NCBI GenBank assembly: GCA_965214955.1
Contig: CBDCCU010000003.1
Span: 1-64,000 of the forward strand
DNA from: Aliikangiella sp965214955
Lineage (GTDB): Bacteria; Pseudomonadota; Gammaproteobacteria; Enterobacterales; Kangiellaceae
DNA length: 64,000 nt
Direction: 5' to 3'
Below are positions 48,820 through 58,747 of the stretch, in pieces. The notes beneath the pieces were generated by a model that had not been told where the DNA came from, did no database searches, and was given only the letters and a program-made list of their open reading frames with translations. The position numbers and the translations under genes are program-made. Position 1 is the stretch's first letter. The number at the start of each line of letters is the position of its first letter.

Positions 48820-49950
48820 ATGGATATTAATCTCCTACTGCGCCTAATGGCAGAAAAAAATGCCTCTGATCTTTTCTTTAGTACAGGCGCTCCGCCTCAT
48901 ATGAAAATTGAAGGTGTATCTACACCTATGGGTCAGGGCGCAATGCCACCAGGGGCTATTAAGGATATTGCTTATGGGATCATGAATGAAAAACAAATTC
49001 AAGAATTTGAAGAAGAGTGGGAACAAAATTTTGCTATTTCGGTAGGTGATATCGGCCGTTTTCGAGTGAATGTTTTTATGCAGCGCGGCGAAGTTGGCAT
49101 GGTAATGCGCCACATTAAATCTGATATATCTAGTATTGAAGATCTTAAGTTACCCAAACAGGTAGCAAAACTGGTGATGGAGCGCTCAGGGCTTGTTTTA
49201 GTGTGTGGACCTACAGGAAGCGGAAAATCAACAACTCTTGCGGCTATGATCGACTTTAGAAACCGCAAAGACACTAGCCATATTTTAACTATTGAAGATC
49301 CTATTGAGTTCCTACATGAGCATAAGCTTTGTATTATTGATCAAAGGGAAATTGGGGTTGATACCAAAAGTTTTCATAATGGACTCAAAAATGCTATGCG
49401 CGAAGCACCCGATGTTATTTTAATTGGCGAAATACGCGATGAAGAAGCCATGCGTTACGCCATTAGTTATGCTCAAACTGGGCACCTTTGCCTCGCAACA
49501 ATTCATGGAAATAATGCCAAACAGGTATTGGAGCGTATTAGAAACCTAATTCCTGGTGAGCAACGAGCATCGGTAATGAAAGAGCTTTCAAGTGTGCTTA
49601 AAGGAATAGTTTCACAGCGGCTTGTAATGAGTCAGCAAGGTAAACGAGTGGCGGCTTTAGAAATTATGCTTAAAGCACCAGATATTAAAGAGATCATTCA
49701 GAAAAATACTTTAGAAGAGCTAAAGAAAGCGATTGAAAAACACCAAATGGACGGCATGATGTCATTCGACCAATCACTATTTAAGCTTTATAAAGACAAT
49801 ATAATTACCCGTGAAGATGCACTTCGATTTGCAGAATCACGCACCGATCTTAACCTTCAAATGAGGCTATCTGAAAGTGGTGGTAAAACCCAAACAATTG
49901 ATGCAAAAAAAGTTAAGGCAAGGGGGCCAACCTTTTCAACTAAACTTTAG
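48820..49950 (+). CDS. pilU: Type IV pilus retraction ATPase PilU
   Basis: A 376-residue secretion-superfamily ATPase. Walker A GPTGSGKSTTLAAM is near residue 132, the Asp box TIEDPIEFLHEH follows, and the Walker B region DVILIGEIRDEEAM and the His box TGHLCLATIHGNNA are intact. PilU differs from PilT in a longer C-terminal tail (here to TFSTKL) and in HKLCIIDQREIGVDT. It aids PilT in pilus retraction at the inner membrane. pilT, usually adjacent, is not in this window. Confidence 0.93.
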   Translation: MDINLLLRLMAEKNASDLFFSTGAPPHMKIEGVSTPMGQGAMPPGAIKDIAYGIMNEKQIQEFEEEWEQNFAISVGDIGRFRVNVFMQRGEVGMVMRHIKSDISSIEDLKLPKQVAKLVMERSGLVLVCGPTGSGKSTTLAAMIDFRNRKDTSHILTIEDPIEFLHEHKLCIIDQREIGVDTKSFHNGLKNAMREAPDVILIGEIRDEEAMRYAISYAQTGHLCLATIHGNNAKQVLERIRNLIPGEQRASVMKELSSVLKGIVSQRLVMSQQGKRVAALEIMLKAPDIKEIIQKNTLEELKKAIEKHQMDGMMSFDQSLFKLYKDNIITREDALRFAESRTDLNLQMRLSESGGKTQTIDAKKVKARGPTFSTKL

Positions 49951-50007
49951 AGGCTGTTGATCTTTTCAGCATCATCACTGTTAACAGCACTTTCAGTGCT
50001 AAACGAG

Positions 50008-51024
50008 CTATTTTTTAAAACTTACCATTCTCTCTAATGGTTTTAATGCTTTTTTGATCAGATCTTCACTAACAAAAATTTCATTGTCGGTTTGCTCAAA
50101 CACTTTAGCCATATTATCGAGCGCATTCATTTTCATCCAAGGACACTGAGCGCAGCTTTGACAAGTTGCGCCCTCTCCTGCGGTTGGCGCAATAATCAAT
50201 TCTTTATTAGGAACCTGTTGCTGCATTTTATAAAAAATGCCTTTATCGGTAGCAACAATAACTTGCTGCTCAGGAATTTCTTTTGCCGCTTTGATTAACT
50301 GAGAGGTTGAGCCTACATGATCAGCAAGCGCAATCACCGCCTCGGGTGATTCTGGGTGAACCAAAATAGCGGCTTCTGGATATAAAGCTTTAGTTTGCTT
50401 TAAAGCGATATGCTTAAATTCATCGTGAACAATACAATGCCCTTGCCACAATATCATATCGGCTCCAGTTTGCTTTTGAATATAACTTCCTAGATGTCTA
50501 TCGGGAGCCCAAAGAATTTTTTCTCCTTTACTGGCTAAATGCTCCACCACATCAACGGCAATACTTGAAGTGATCACCCAGTCGGCAAGCGCCTTAACTT
50601 TAGCCGATGTATTGGCATACACAACAACCGTCCTATCAGGGTGTTGAGCAATAAACTTTTCAAATTCATCACCAGGGCAACCTAAATCGAGCGAACAGGT
50701 GGCTTCTAAGGTGGGCATAATAACCCTTTTATTAGGGCTAAGCATTTTAGAGGTTTCCCCCATAAATTTAACCCCTGCAACCACTAAGGTTTCAGCACTG
50801 TGTGCCGCGCCAAACTTAGCCATTTCGAGTGAATCGCCCACAAAACCGCCCGTTTCTTCGGCTAGCGCTTGAATTTCGGGATCAGTGTAATAATGTGCAA
50901 TTAATACCGCATTGTTATCTTTAAGCTTTTGTTTACACTCGGTTTTTAAGTGCTCAGACTCAACTTTTGAATAAACTTTTGGTGGCTTAGGAAAAGGAAT
51001 AGAAATACTTTGCGGGTCAAACAT
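50008..51024 (-). CDS. nadA: Quinolinate synthase NadA
   Basis: A 338-residue enzyme. Motifs include LIAHYYTDPEIQALAEETGG, GVKFMGETSKMLSPNK, CSLDLGCPGDEF and the C-terminal CQSCAQCPWMKMNAL. The three Fe-S cysteines of the NadA family are represented. It condenses iminoaspartate with dihydroxyacetone phosphate to quinolinate in NAD synthesis, using a [4Fe-4S] cluster. It is a single gene, convergent with pilU. Confidence 0.96.
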   Translation of the reverse strand: MFDPQSISIPFPKPPKVYSKVESEHLKTECKQKLKDNNAVLIAHYYTDPEIQALAEETGGFVGDSLEMAKFGAAHSAETLVVAGVKFMGETSKMLSPNKRVIMPTLEATCSLDLGCPGDEFEKFIAQHPDRTVVVYANTSAKVKALADWVITSSIAVDVVEHLASKGEKILWAPDRHLGSYIQKQTGADMILWQGHCIVHDEFKHIALKQTKALYPEAAILVHPESPEAVIALADHVGSTSQLIKAAKEIPEQQVIVATDKGIFYKMQQQVPNKELIIAPTAGEGATCQSCAQCPWMKMNALDNMAKVFEQTDNEIFVSEDLIKKALKPLERMVSFKK

Positions 51025-51135
51025 AATAAAAAACTCAAACCAATAATGCGCGGATTATATACTTATGTTTGCCAAAGGGCGAGTCAGCACCTAGTGTTTT
51101 TTCTAGTGACAAGTAACACTCATTAATTTAAGGCA

Positions 51136-51165
51136 TAAAAAAACCTTTTCTAATGAAAAGGCTTT
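51136..51165. terminator. Terminator after rmf
   Basis: CCTTTTC (51144-51150), loop TAAT, GAAAAGG (51155-51161). Leftward, the stem is followed by seven T residues, so it terminates rmf transcription before nadA. Confidence 0.8.
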
Positions 51166-51186
51166 TGATAATCCTATTAGACAAGT

Positions 51187-51360
51187 TTAAGTAAAATAAC
51201 CACGACTCATTTCGGTTCTTGCTTCACGCCAGCCAACCAGCCAACTCTCTTTAATATCAATGGTACTAAACGGGCAGTCTTCACTCGACTTGCCATTAAT
51301 ACCTGCGTTAAAACCTTTATTATGTGCTCTTTCAAATCGGTCGCGCTTTTGTCTTTTCAT
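51187..51360 (-). CDS. rmf: Ribosome modulation factor RMF
   Basis: A 57-residue protein, start at 51360 (MKRQKRDRFERAHNKGFNAG), with GAGGAA nine bases upstream; an ATG three codons earlier is too close to that site. The sequence matches the RMF family throughout (SEDCPFSTIDIKESWLVGWREAR). RMF dimerises 70S ribosomes into inactive 100S particles in stationary phase. E. coli RMF has 55 residues. A terminator follows. Confidence 0.96.
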   Translation of the reverse strand: MKRQKRDRFERAHNKGFNAGINGKSSEDCPFSTIDIKESWLVGWREARTEMSRGYFT

Positions 51361-51816
51361 AAATAGCATTTCCTCATTATCGTTTTAAATGGTTTTTCTA
51401 GAAGGTTAGGTAAAAACCTTATGTTTTAATCTACCCGTTAATAACCATAGAGATCAATGAACAAAATCGCAAATAGAAAATATTTATCTATTGATTAATA
51501 AATATGGCAATTAGCCAATAAAGTTAACACTTGTTATTAGATATATCAGCTATGTTATTGAAACTTAGTTAAGCAGTTTTCAAATTGAGATAATAAAGTG
51601 ATAAAAAATAAATTAATAATTGAGTAGTAATTCTAAAATAATATAAAAAATCTTGTGATAAACCCCGCTTTTTCTATTTATACCCGTTCTACTCAAAAGA
51701 GCAAAAGACAATTACATTGACTATCACCAACTATCGTGTAGTATTCGCGCCCTTTAGCCCTACTGCATTTTTATTAAGGTTTTATCGCTAAATCTTAAAA
51801 TATTACAGGTAATATT
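51361..51816. other. AT-rich intergenic region upstream of the SulP gene
   Basis: No gene is visible. It holds the rmf promoter region on the left, an inverted copy of the dispersed repeat at 51678-51699, and the SulP promoter on the right. Translation of the SulP gene starts after AGGTAA. Confidence 0.5.
51678..51699 (-). repeat. Dispersed intergenic repeat copy (inverted)
   Basis: TTATACCCGTTCTACTCAAAAG without its last two bases reads, on the minus strand, AGTAGAACGGGTATAA, matching 40385-40400 at all but one base. Confidence 0.6.
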
Positions 51817-53373
51817 GTGTTTAACTTAAATACCGATCCCACATACAGCGTTAAAAATGATGTTTTATCTGGCCTAACCGTTGCCTTAGCTTTAGTTCCT
51901 GAGGCTGTTGCATTTGCTTTTGTTGCGGGAGTTGATCCTTTAGTGGGGTTATACGCAGCATTTATGGTTGGTTTAATTACATCAGTTATTGGTGGTCGCC
52001 CAGGAATGATTTCGGGTGCTACAGGTGCTATGGCAGTGGTAATGGTGTCTTTAGTATCGGTTCATGGCGTTGAATACTTGTTTGCTGCGGTATTACTTAC
52101 AGGTGTTATCCAAATACTCGCAGGTGTTTTAAAACTTGGTATGTTCATTCGTATGGTGCCTTTCCCTGTAATGCTAGGTTTTGTTAATGGCTTGGCGATT
52201 GTTATTTTCTTAGCACAACTGGGACAATTTAAAATAGTTAATGAAAATCAAGTTGCCGAATGGATGCAAGGGCAAACACTTTACTGGATGGCTGGCATGG
52301 TACTGCTAACCATGTTAATTATTCACTTTTTACCCAAGCTAACTAAAGCGGTTCCAGCTTCATTGGTTGCCATTTTATCGGTAACCGCAATAGTCATATT
52401 TGCAGACTTACCTATTCCCAATGTTATTGACTATGTTAAATCTAACTCTGGCGATCCTAACGCGACATTAGCCGCAGGTCTGCCAACTTTTGCTTTTCCT
52501 GCGGTTCCATTAACTTTAGAAACACTGCAAATTATTTTGCCTTATTCACTGATTTTAGCGGGTGTTGGTTTAATAGAGTCACTTTTAACCTTAACGCTTA
52601 TTGATGAAATCACTGAAACGCGTGGTCAAGGTAATCGTGAGTGTATTGGTCAAGGTGCGGCAAATATGGTTAATGGCGTATTTGGCGGCATGGGCGGCTG
52701 CGCTATGATCGGACAAAGTATGATCAATATTAACTCTGGCGGACGTGGGCGCTTATCAGGAATAACCGCTGCTATTGCCCTACTTCTATTTATTTTAGTT
52801 GGTGCAGAATGGATTGAAGTGATCCCGCTAGCCGCATTAGTGGGTGTAATGTTTATGGTGGTTTTAGGCACATTTGAGTGGGCCAGTTTTAAAATGATCA
52901 ACAAAGTGCAAAAGTCAGAAATCTTTATTATTGTGGCGGTTTCGGCAATTACCGTATTTGCCGATTTGGCCATTGCGGTTATTGTTGGGGTGATTATTTC
53001 TGCTCTGGTTTTTGCGTGGAAACATGCCAAACAGATCAGCGCTGAAAAGTCGATTAATGAAAATGGCTCGAAGGTGTATTTAATTCATGGTCCTTTATTT
53101 TTTGGCTCTGCCAGAAACTTCCAAGATATTTTTACCCCAAAAGATGATCCCGAAGATATTATTGTCGATTTTGCCGATGCACGTGTTTACGATCACTCTG
53201 CAATTGAAGCATTAGATGCTTTAGCCGAACGATATGAAAGACGGGGTAAAACATTACACTACCGTCATTTAAGCCCAGAGTGTAAACTACTATTAGCCAA
53301 AGCGGGTAATTTAGTTGAGGTGAACTTAATTGAAGATCCCAACTATCATATTGCTGATAGCAAACTCGCCTAA
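51817..53373 (+). CDS. SulP-family anion transporter with STAS domain
   Basis: A 518-residue protein starting at GTG with AGGTAA upstream. It has about 12-14 membrane segments with the SulP signatures ALALVPEAVAFAFVAGVDPLVGL and GGRPGMISGATGAMAVV, and GQGAANMVNGVFGGMGGCAM. A C-terminal STAS domain (about 410-510) has the conserved DFADARVYDHSAIEALD. Short marine SulP proteins of this type include bicarbonate and sulfate carriers; the substrate cannot be read from sequence. No carbonic anhydrase gene is adjacent. Confidence 0.9.
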   Translation: MFNLNTDPTYSVKNDVLSGLTVALALVPEAVAFAFVAGVDPLVGLYAAFMVGLITSVIGGRPGMISGATGAMAVVMVSLVSVHGVEYLFAAVLLTGVIQILAGVLKLGMFIRMVPFPVMLGFVNGLAIVIFLAQLGQFKIVNENQVAEWMQGQTLYWMAGMVLLTMLIIHFLPKLTKAVPASLVAILSVTAIVIFADLPIPNVIDYVKSNSGDPNATLAAGLPTFAFPAVPLTLETLQIILPYSLILAGVGLIESLLTLTLIDEITETRGQGNRECIGQGAANMVNGVFGGMGGCAMIGQSMININSGGRGRLSGITAAIALLLFILVGAEWIEVIPLAALVGVMFMVVLGTFEWASFKMINKVQKSEIFIIVAVSAITVFADLAIAVIVGVIISALVFAWKHAKQISAEKSINENGSKVYLIHGPLFFGSARNFQDIFTPKDDPEDIIVDFADARVYDHSAIEALDALAERYERRGKTLHYRHLSPECKLLLAKAGNLVEVNLIEDPNYHIADSKLA

Positions 53374-53394
53374 ATAATTTAGTTATAAAAAACA

Positions 53395-54348
53395 ATGTCT
53401 GAAACGGTAAAGCCTTTAAGTTATTTTTTCTTGCGTCCTAAAGAGTGGCCAGGATTAATTTTTATGGGTTTTGCCTTTTTACTCGCCAAACTGCCCTTCT
53501 CTATTCAATTATTTTTAGCCAAATGTTTATCTTGGCTACTATTAAAGTTTGCCCACAAGCGTAGAAAAATATCTGAAATTAATTTAAAAATCTGCTTCCC
53601 CGAAAAAACAATTGCCGAGCGAGAGCAACTATTAAAAGAGCACTTTTTAATGAGTGCATTAGGCATAATTGAAATAGCAAGTTGTTGGTTTAGCAACTTA
53701 AAAACAAGAGAAAAATATACCGAAATTATCGGTCTTGAAAACCTTAAACAAGCACAAGCAAAAGGCAATGGTGTAATACTATTAATTTTTCATTTCACCA
53801 GCATGGAAATTGGCGGCAGTCTTTTAGGGCATCACTGTGATTTTCACGCCATGTATAAACCAAATAAAAAACGCCCATTAATTGAGCGTATGATGCGTTT
53901 AGGTCGATTACGACATATTCATGGCTTACTCACTCAAGACGACGCTAAAAAAACCTTAAAACTACTTAAAAATAATGAAATCGTTTGGTACGCCACCGAC
54001 CAAAACTATGGCAACAAAAAAGGCACCTTTGTGCCCTTTTTTGGTACTCAAGCCTCAACAGTTACCGCAATTAGCAAATTCGCAAAACTCACTGGTGCGG
54101 CAATTGTTCCTTTCACCCACAAAAGAAGCGATGACTTAAAAGGCTTAACTTTAGAGCTACATCCTGCTTTTGATAATTTTCCTAGTCAATCACCAGAAGC
54201 AGACGCGATTAGAATTAATCAATTTTTAGAGAACTTTTTAAAACAAAACCCCGCCAATTATTTATGGTTACATCAGCGTTTTAGAACTCGCCCCGAAGGT
54301 GAGCCACCTATTTATCCACCGAAAAAATCAACCAAACATTTTTTGTAA
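53395..54348 (+). CDS. Lipid A late acyltransferase, LpxL/HtrB family
   Basis: A 317-residue inner-membrane protein of the LpxL/LpxM lauroyl-type family. An N-terminal membrane segment is at about 19-42, and the catalytic HxxxxE motif HFTSMEIGG is near residue 134. The block VWYATDQNYGNKKGTFVPFFG and the ending YLWLHQRFRTRPEGEPPIY are diagnostic. It adds a secondary acyl chain to Kdo2-lipid IVA. It is 21 bases after the SulP gene and may share its transcript. LpxL against LpxM cannot be settled. Confidence 0.9.
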   Translation: MSETVKPLSYFFLRPKEWPGLIFMGFAFLLAKLPFSIQLFLAKCLSWLLLKFAHKRRKISEINLKICFPEKTIAEREQLLKEHFLMSALGIIEIASCWFSNLKTREKYTEIIGLENLKQAQAKGNGVILLIFHFTSMEIGGSLLGHHCDFHAMYKPNKKRPLIERMMRLGRLRHIHGLLTQDDAKKTLKLLKNNEIVWYATDQNYGNKKGTFVPFFGTQASTVTAISKFAKLTGAAIVPFTHKRSDDLKGLTLELHPAFDNFPSQSPEADAIRINQFLENFLKQNPANYLWLHQRFRTRPEGEPPIYPPKKSTKHFL

Positions 54349-54670
54349 CTTTGTTAGCTAAAATCTATTATTCTCTTATCAAAAGTCTTTATAGAGCTCT
54401 ACAAAAAATATAAATAGAACGGGAACAAGTCCCCAACATTAATCAAGAATAACACCCTTTTCATTTAATTGTCCTTTTTTCAAAGCCCTTATAATTATTT
54501 TTTATGTTGTAGCAAGATTACTTTTAACAATAAAAAGTTCTTGTTAGTTTTGAGTTTGTATTGAGGTCTACAAAAGGCACATACAAGGGGATTTTAGACA
54601 ATAAGGTTAGGATTATATCTAAAAGCTACTCATTAAAAATAATAGATACAACAAAAGCTTGGAGAAAAAA
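54349..54670. other. Intergenic region upstream of the TonB receptor gene
   Basis: AT-rich, no gene. No convincing Fur box is seen. The only clear signal is GGAG (54661-54664) before the receptor start. Confidence 0.5.
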
Positions 54671-57649
54671 ATGCAACTTAAATTTCAAAAAAACAAACTC
54701 AATATAGCGTTAATAAGTGCTTTAACGCTAGCTTCAGAGGGTTTGTTTTTTTCTCAACCACTTTTTGCCGCAGAGAACGACTCTGAAGATACCGAAGAAA
54801 AAATAGTGATTACGGGCTCAAGAATTCAGCGCTCTAGCGCACAAATGACAACCCCAACCACCATCATTGATTCTGAAACTATTGAAAGAACTGGGGCATC
54901 TAATATTGGTGAAGTGATTCATAGTTTACCGTCTTCGTTAGATGGTGTTGGTAGCACTGTTGTTAATAATAACGGTAATGTTCCAATTGATCAGGCAGGG
55001 CTTGAATTTGCTAATTTAAGAGGCTTAGGTACAAACCGAACTTTAGTATTAGTTGATGGTAAAAGACATGTACCTGGTTCATCACAATCAGCAGCGATTG
55101 ATTTAGGCATGATACCCTCGGCTATTGTTGAGCGAATTGAAATTATTTCTGGGGCGGCTTCGGCAATTTATGGTAGTGATGCGGTTACAGGTGTTATTAA
55201 CATAATATTAAAGAAAGACTTTCAAGGTACAAGATTAAGAGCGCAAACAGGTATCACCGATGAAAGTGATGGAGATACTAATAGTTTATCATTAACGTGG
55301 GGGGATAACTTTTACGATAATAAACTCAATATTACCCTTAATGTTGATGTTGCAGAAGAAGATGAAATTCCCTTTACTGCGAGAGACTATGCAAACAGAA
55401 CCCCCGCTTTTCTGGCAAATCCGTTAAATACAGGTCCTAACGATGGAATAGCCGATACAGTATTTGCACAAGACATACGATTTCAAGCGTTAAGTAGAGA
55501 AGGTTTAATTTACGTACCTAACGATAACTATTTATTTGGTGGCTTACCGATAACTTCTGTTTCATCCATTATTGGACCGCCTATTTTTGCTGATGACCCT
55601 TTCGGGTTTGGTTATGACTCATTTACCATTGATAGAGACGACGGTTCTTTTAGAGAGTTTCGTCCTGGTATCTATTGCTCTGTTGTTCCCTGTGAAGGAG
55701 GAGACGGTTTTAGAACTGCCGAAACCAACACATTAAAAACGCCATTTGAGCGCTCATCCTTTTATGCCAGCTCCAATTATGATATTTCACCAGAGCTTAA
55801 TATTTCTGCCGAAATTAAATATGCCAAAGTTGAATCTTCTGCATCTGGTCAAGCAAGCGTATTTCATGATGATAACTTTGGACCATTAATTGCGCTAAGA
55901 AGTGATAATCCATTTAGACCACAAGCATTAGTCGATTTAATGGATGAAAGAGGATTAGATGTTGTTGGTTTAGCCGTTGTTGGATTAAGCGCTCGCTCAG
56001 AAAACGAACGAGAAACATCTTCGTTTAATTTTGCACTCGATGGAACTTGGGGTGAAATAGATTACAATTATTATGCGCAATATGGAAAAGTAGAAACTTT
56101 CCGCACCTCGCAAGATCTTCTAAACGAAAGATACTATGATGCATTAGATGCTGTGGCGGACGCAAATGGAAACCCCGTATGTCGAAGTGGAAATGAAGGC
56201 TGTGTTGCCTATAATCCAATCAATGGATTAGCTTCTCAAGAAGCCATTGACTATGTTTCAGTCAATTTACAATTTGATGAAGAAGTTACCCAGTTTGTGA
56301 CCGCATTTGGCATTACAACCGATTTATTTGATGTGCCCGCTGGTGTAGTAGAACTTGCTACTGGAATTGAGTACCGAAAAGAAGAAGCAAGCAGCAACCC
56401 TGATCCTCTTACTCAAGCAAGAAACGAAGATGGTACAGGAGCTGGACTAGTTGGTTCAACCACAGGTGCATCACCAAGCGAAAACTCATTCTTATTGCCT
56501 TCTGAAGGTGAAATTTCGGTGAGTGAAATTTATGCAGAAACAATCATACCAATCGCTAGTGACTTAGCCGTTGCCGACTTTATTGATGCAGAATTAGCAG
56601 TACGCTATTCTGATCATAGCGTTACTGGAGGAGACTCAACATTTAAAGCAGGGATTAACTGGGCAGTTAACAGTGAATTTAGATTTCGTCTTACCGGTTC
56701 AAAAGCGGTTAGAGCGCCACATATTCAAGAGCTTTTTGCGCCAGAGCGTATTGGCGGAGCCTTTGTTTCTGATCCTTGTCATAATGAAAATTTAATTCAA
56801 CAACCAGAAGATAGCCCAATTAGAGACAACTGTGCTGCTCTAGGTTTAGATCCTGATTTCCAATCAGAAGCAGCTTTTGGTACCAGACGAATTTTAAACA
56901 GAGGTAACGCAAACCTTAAGCCTGAAGAAGCCGACACAATTAGTTTTGGCTTTGTTTATAACCCAAGCAACAACTTTCATATTACCGCAGACTATTGGGA
57001 AGTTGACATAAGCGATGCCATTACCGTGTTTAGTCCAAACGATATTTTATTTAACTGTGTTCGTGGAGAATCACTCAATGCTGACTTTTGTAATTTAGTC
57101 AACCGTGATGATGATTCGGGTCAAATAATTGATATTCAAGCCGACTCTATTAATGCCCAAGAGTTTTTAGCTAGCGGAATAGATGCAGAGCTGTTTTACA
57201 GTTTTCCTCTTGCACAAGGCAACATAAACTTTTCTGTTAAGGGCACTTATATTGAGAAACGCGACTTTGTTCAAAACGCAGATGATCCAACGGATATCGT
57301 TAGCTTAGACGGTGTTGTAGGCACACCCAAATTTAGAGCCTTATTTAGCACCGTTTACACAACAGATAACTTTGATATCGTATGGAACATTCAGCATATA
57401 GCGGAAAGCCAGTTTAATCCTAATGCGACTCCTGAGCTATACCCTGCATGGTTTGATAATAAAGTTGACGAATACAATTACCATAACCTTAACTTTAACT
57501 ATCGCTTTAACGAGCAAATTAGCGCCTTTATTGGTATAAACAATTTAACCAATGAAGAACCTGCGAATTTGCCAGGACTTCAGTCGGGTGGTTTACTGTA
57601 TGATGGCATTGGAAGACGCTATTATGCAGGTATTGATATTTCATTATAA
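54671..57649 (+). CDS. TonB-dependent outer-membrane receptor
   Basis: The start at 54671 (MQLKFQKNK) has GGAG at good spacing; an upstream TTG would add four residues. The 992-residue protein has a signal peptide ending near LFAAEN, a TonB-box-like EEKIVITGSR, a plug domain (ASNIGEVIHSLP, NLRGLGTNRTLVLVDGKR, IEIISGAASAIYGSDAVTGVIN) and a 22-strand barrel ending YYAGIDISL with a terminal Leu. Four cysteines in the extracellular part (PCHNENL, RDNCAA, FNCVRG, DFCNLV) suggest disulfides. This subclass is common in marine gammaproteobacteria for peptide or glycan uptake. The substrate is unknown and no enzyme partner is adjacent. Confidence 0.93.
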   Translation: MQLKFQKNKLNIALISALTLASEGLFFSQPLFAAENDSEDTEEKIVITGSRIQRSSAQMTTPTTIIDSETIERTGASNIGEVIHSLPSSLDGVGSTVVNNNGNVPIDQAGLEFANLRGLGTNRTLVLVDGKRHVPGSSQSAAIDLGMIPSAIVERIEIISGAASAIYGSDAVTGVINIILKKDFQGTRLRAQTGITDESDGDTNSLSLTWGDNFYDNKLNITLNVDVAEEDEIPFTARDYANRTPAFLANPLNTGPNDGIADTVFAQDIRFQALSREGLIYVPNDNYLFGGLPITSVSSIIGPPIFADDPFGFGYDSFTIDRDDGSFREFRPGIYCSVVPCEGGDGFRTAETNTLKTPFERSSFYASSNYDISPELNISAEIKYAKVESSASGQASVFHDDNFGPLIALRSDNPFRPQALVDLMDERGLDVVGLAVVGLSARSENERETSSFNFALDGTWGEIDYNYYAQYGKVETFRTSQDLLNERYYDALDAVADANGNPVCRSGNEGCVAYNPINGLASQEAIDYVSVNLQFDEEVTQFVTAFGITTDLFDVPAGVVELATGIEYRKEEASSNPDPLTQARNEDGTGAGLVGSTTGASPSENSFLLPSEGEISVSEIYAETIIPIASDLAVADFIDAELAVRYSDHSVTGGDSTFKAGINWAVNSEFRFRLTGSKAVRAPHIQELFAPERIGGAFVSDPCHNENLIQQPEDSPIRDNCAALGLDPDFQSEAAFGTRRILNRGNANLKPEEADTISFGFVYNPSNNFHITADYWEVDISDAITVFSPNDILFNCVRGESLNADFCNLVNRDDDSGQIIDIQADSINAQEFLASGIDAELFYSFPLAQGNINFSVKGTYIEKRDFVQNADDPTDIVSLDGVVGTPKFRALFSTVYTTDNFDIVWNIQHIAESQFNPNATPELYPAWFDNKVDEYNYHNLNFNYRFNEQISAFIGINNLTNEEPANLPGLQSGGLLYDGIGRRYYAGIDISL

Positions 57650-57867
57650 TGCTCAAATCATAGAGCCTATGAAATACTGCTTCTCTAAAGCGTTAAGCTT
57701 TAGGGAAGCCCACTCAAACTATTTTTTAACAACAGTGAAAATAGTTCCTATCATTTTAAGCATGTAAAATTAACACTACTCTTTCTCAGCTCAAAAGCAC
57801 CTAGGATTGAACATTTAAAATAAATGACCTATTATGAATACTATTAACAGGTTTAATGAGAAGTGTA

Positions 57868-58113
57868 ATGCATACCATATTAGCAGAAAGTACAACGAGT
57901 ATTTCTGAGCTTAAGAAAAACCCTATGGCAGTTGTTGAACAAGCTGATGGTTTTCCTGTTGCTGTACTTAACCGTAATCAGCCTGCTTTTTATTGTGTGC
58001 CAGCTGAAGCATATGAACTTTTAATGGATAAATTAGAAGACTTAGAACTAGCCCAAATAGTTGAAGAACGTAAAAACCAACCTGAAATAAAGGTTAGTCT
58101 AGATGACCTATGA
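57868..58113 (+). CDS. Antitoxin of the StbD (Phd/YefM-RelB) type
   Basis: An 81-residue antitoxin starting MHTILAESTTSISELKKNPM; an ATG four codons earlier is an alternative start. The pattern ISELKKNPMAVVEQADGFPVAVLNRN and PAFYCVPAEAYELL is typical of StbD-type antitoxins, which bind their own promoter with the N-terminal domain. It overlaps the toxin gene by 11 bases. An antitoxin-first order is standard for type II pairs. Confidence 0.9.
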   Translation: MHTILAESTTSISELKKNPMAVVEQADGFPVAVLNRNQPAFYCVPAEAYELLMDKLEDLELAQIVEERKNQPEIKVSLDDL

Positions 58114-58387
58114 ATTAGTATTCAAGCAAGATGCTCTTAAAGAGTGGCAAAAACTCGATTCAACCATTAAAACTCAGTTTAAGAAAAAATTAGTAGAAAG
58201 ATTAAACAACCCCAAAATTGAAGCCTCTCGCCTTAACGGCATGAAAGACTGTTATAAAATTAAACTTCGCAAAGCCGGTTATCGCTTAGTTTATCAAGTA
58301 CGAGACTTAGAAGTTATTGTTTCAATCGTGGCTGTAGGTAAAAGAGAACGAAATGCTGTTTATAAAATAGCCGCTAAACGGATTTGA
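58103..58387 (+). CDS. RelE/StbE-family toxin
   Basis: A 94-residue ParE/RelE-superfamily toxin: FKQDALKEWQKLDSTIKTQF, then NPKIEASRLNGMKDCYKIKLRKAGYRLVYQV and VAVGKRERNAVY. This is a full-length StbE/RelE protein with the basic and aromatic residues expected of ribosome-dependent mRNA cleavage. It is overlapped at the start by the antitoxin gene. Its 3' end overlaps, on the other strand, the reading frame of the hsdS remnant, which marks the junction where a restriction locus was cut. Confidence 0.92.
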   Translation: MTYELVFKQDALKEWQKLDSTIKTQFKKKLVERLNNPKIEASRLNGMKDCYKIKLRKAGYRLVYQVRDLEVIVSIVAVGKRERNAVYKIAAKRI

Positions 58388-58716
58388 TTTTCAAAAAAAC
58401 TCAAATCACAACTACTCACTACTTCAGGCACAACAGCGAAATGAACATCATCTGCCGCCCAGAACTGATCTTTACTGTAGCCAATTTCACCAGCTGAACC
58501 TGCACAAATAACGAATACCGTTCCAGTCTCAACATTACTTTCATGATAGAAACCTAGAGGTTTCATACTGTTTTGATAAACAGCAAATTCGCCGCATTCT
58601 TCCTATTGACTTTTGACTAGTCTCTTCCCTCGTTGAAAGGTGGCAATATCACCCAAAGCTTTCCACTCAACCTAAGCTCCATCCAGCAACTTATCCAAAA
58701 AACTCAACAGGCTCAT
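58388..58716 (-). pseudogene. Type I restriction specificity subunit hsdS, N-terminal remnant
   Basis: Reading leftward from ATG 58716: MSLLSFLDKLLDGA, TAG, VEWKALGDIATFQRGKRLVK, a second in-frame TAG, then YQNSMKPLGFYHES and VFVICAGSAGEIGYSKDQFW. This is the first target-recognition domain of HsdS with two nonsense codons. It then runs into the toxin gene, so the second recognition domain and hsdR are gone from this side. The system cannot make a normal specificity subunit. Confidence 0.8.
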
Positions 58717-58747
58717 AACACCACTACCACACTCAAACCTTTAATCA

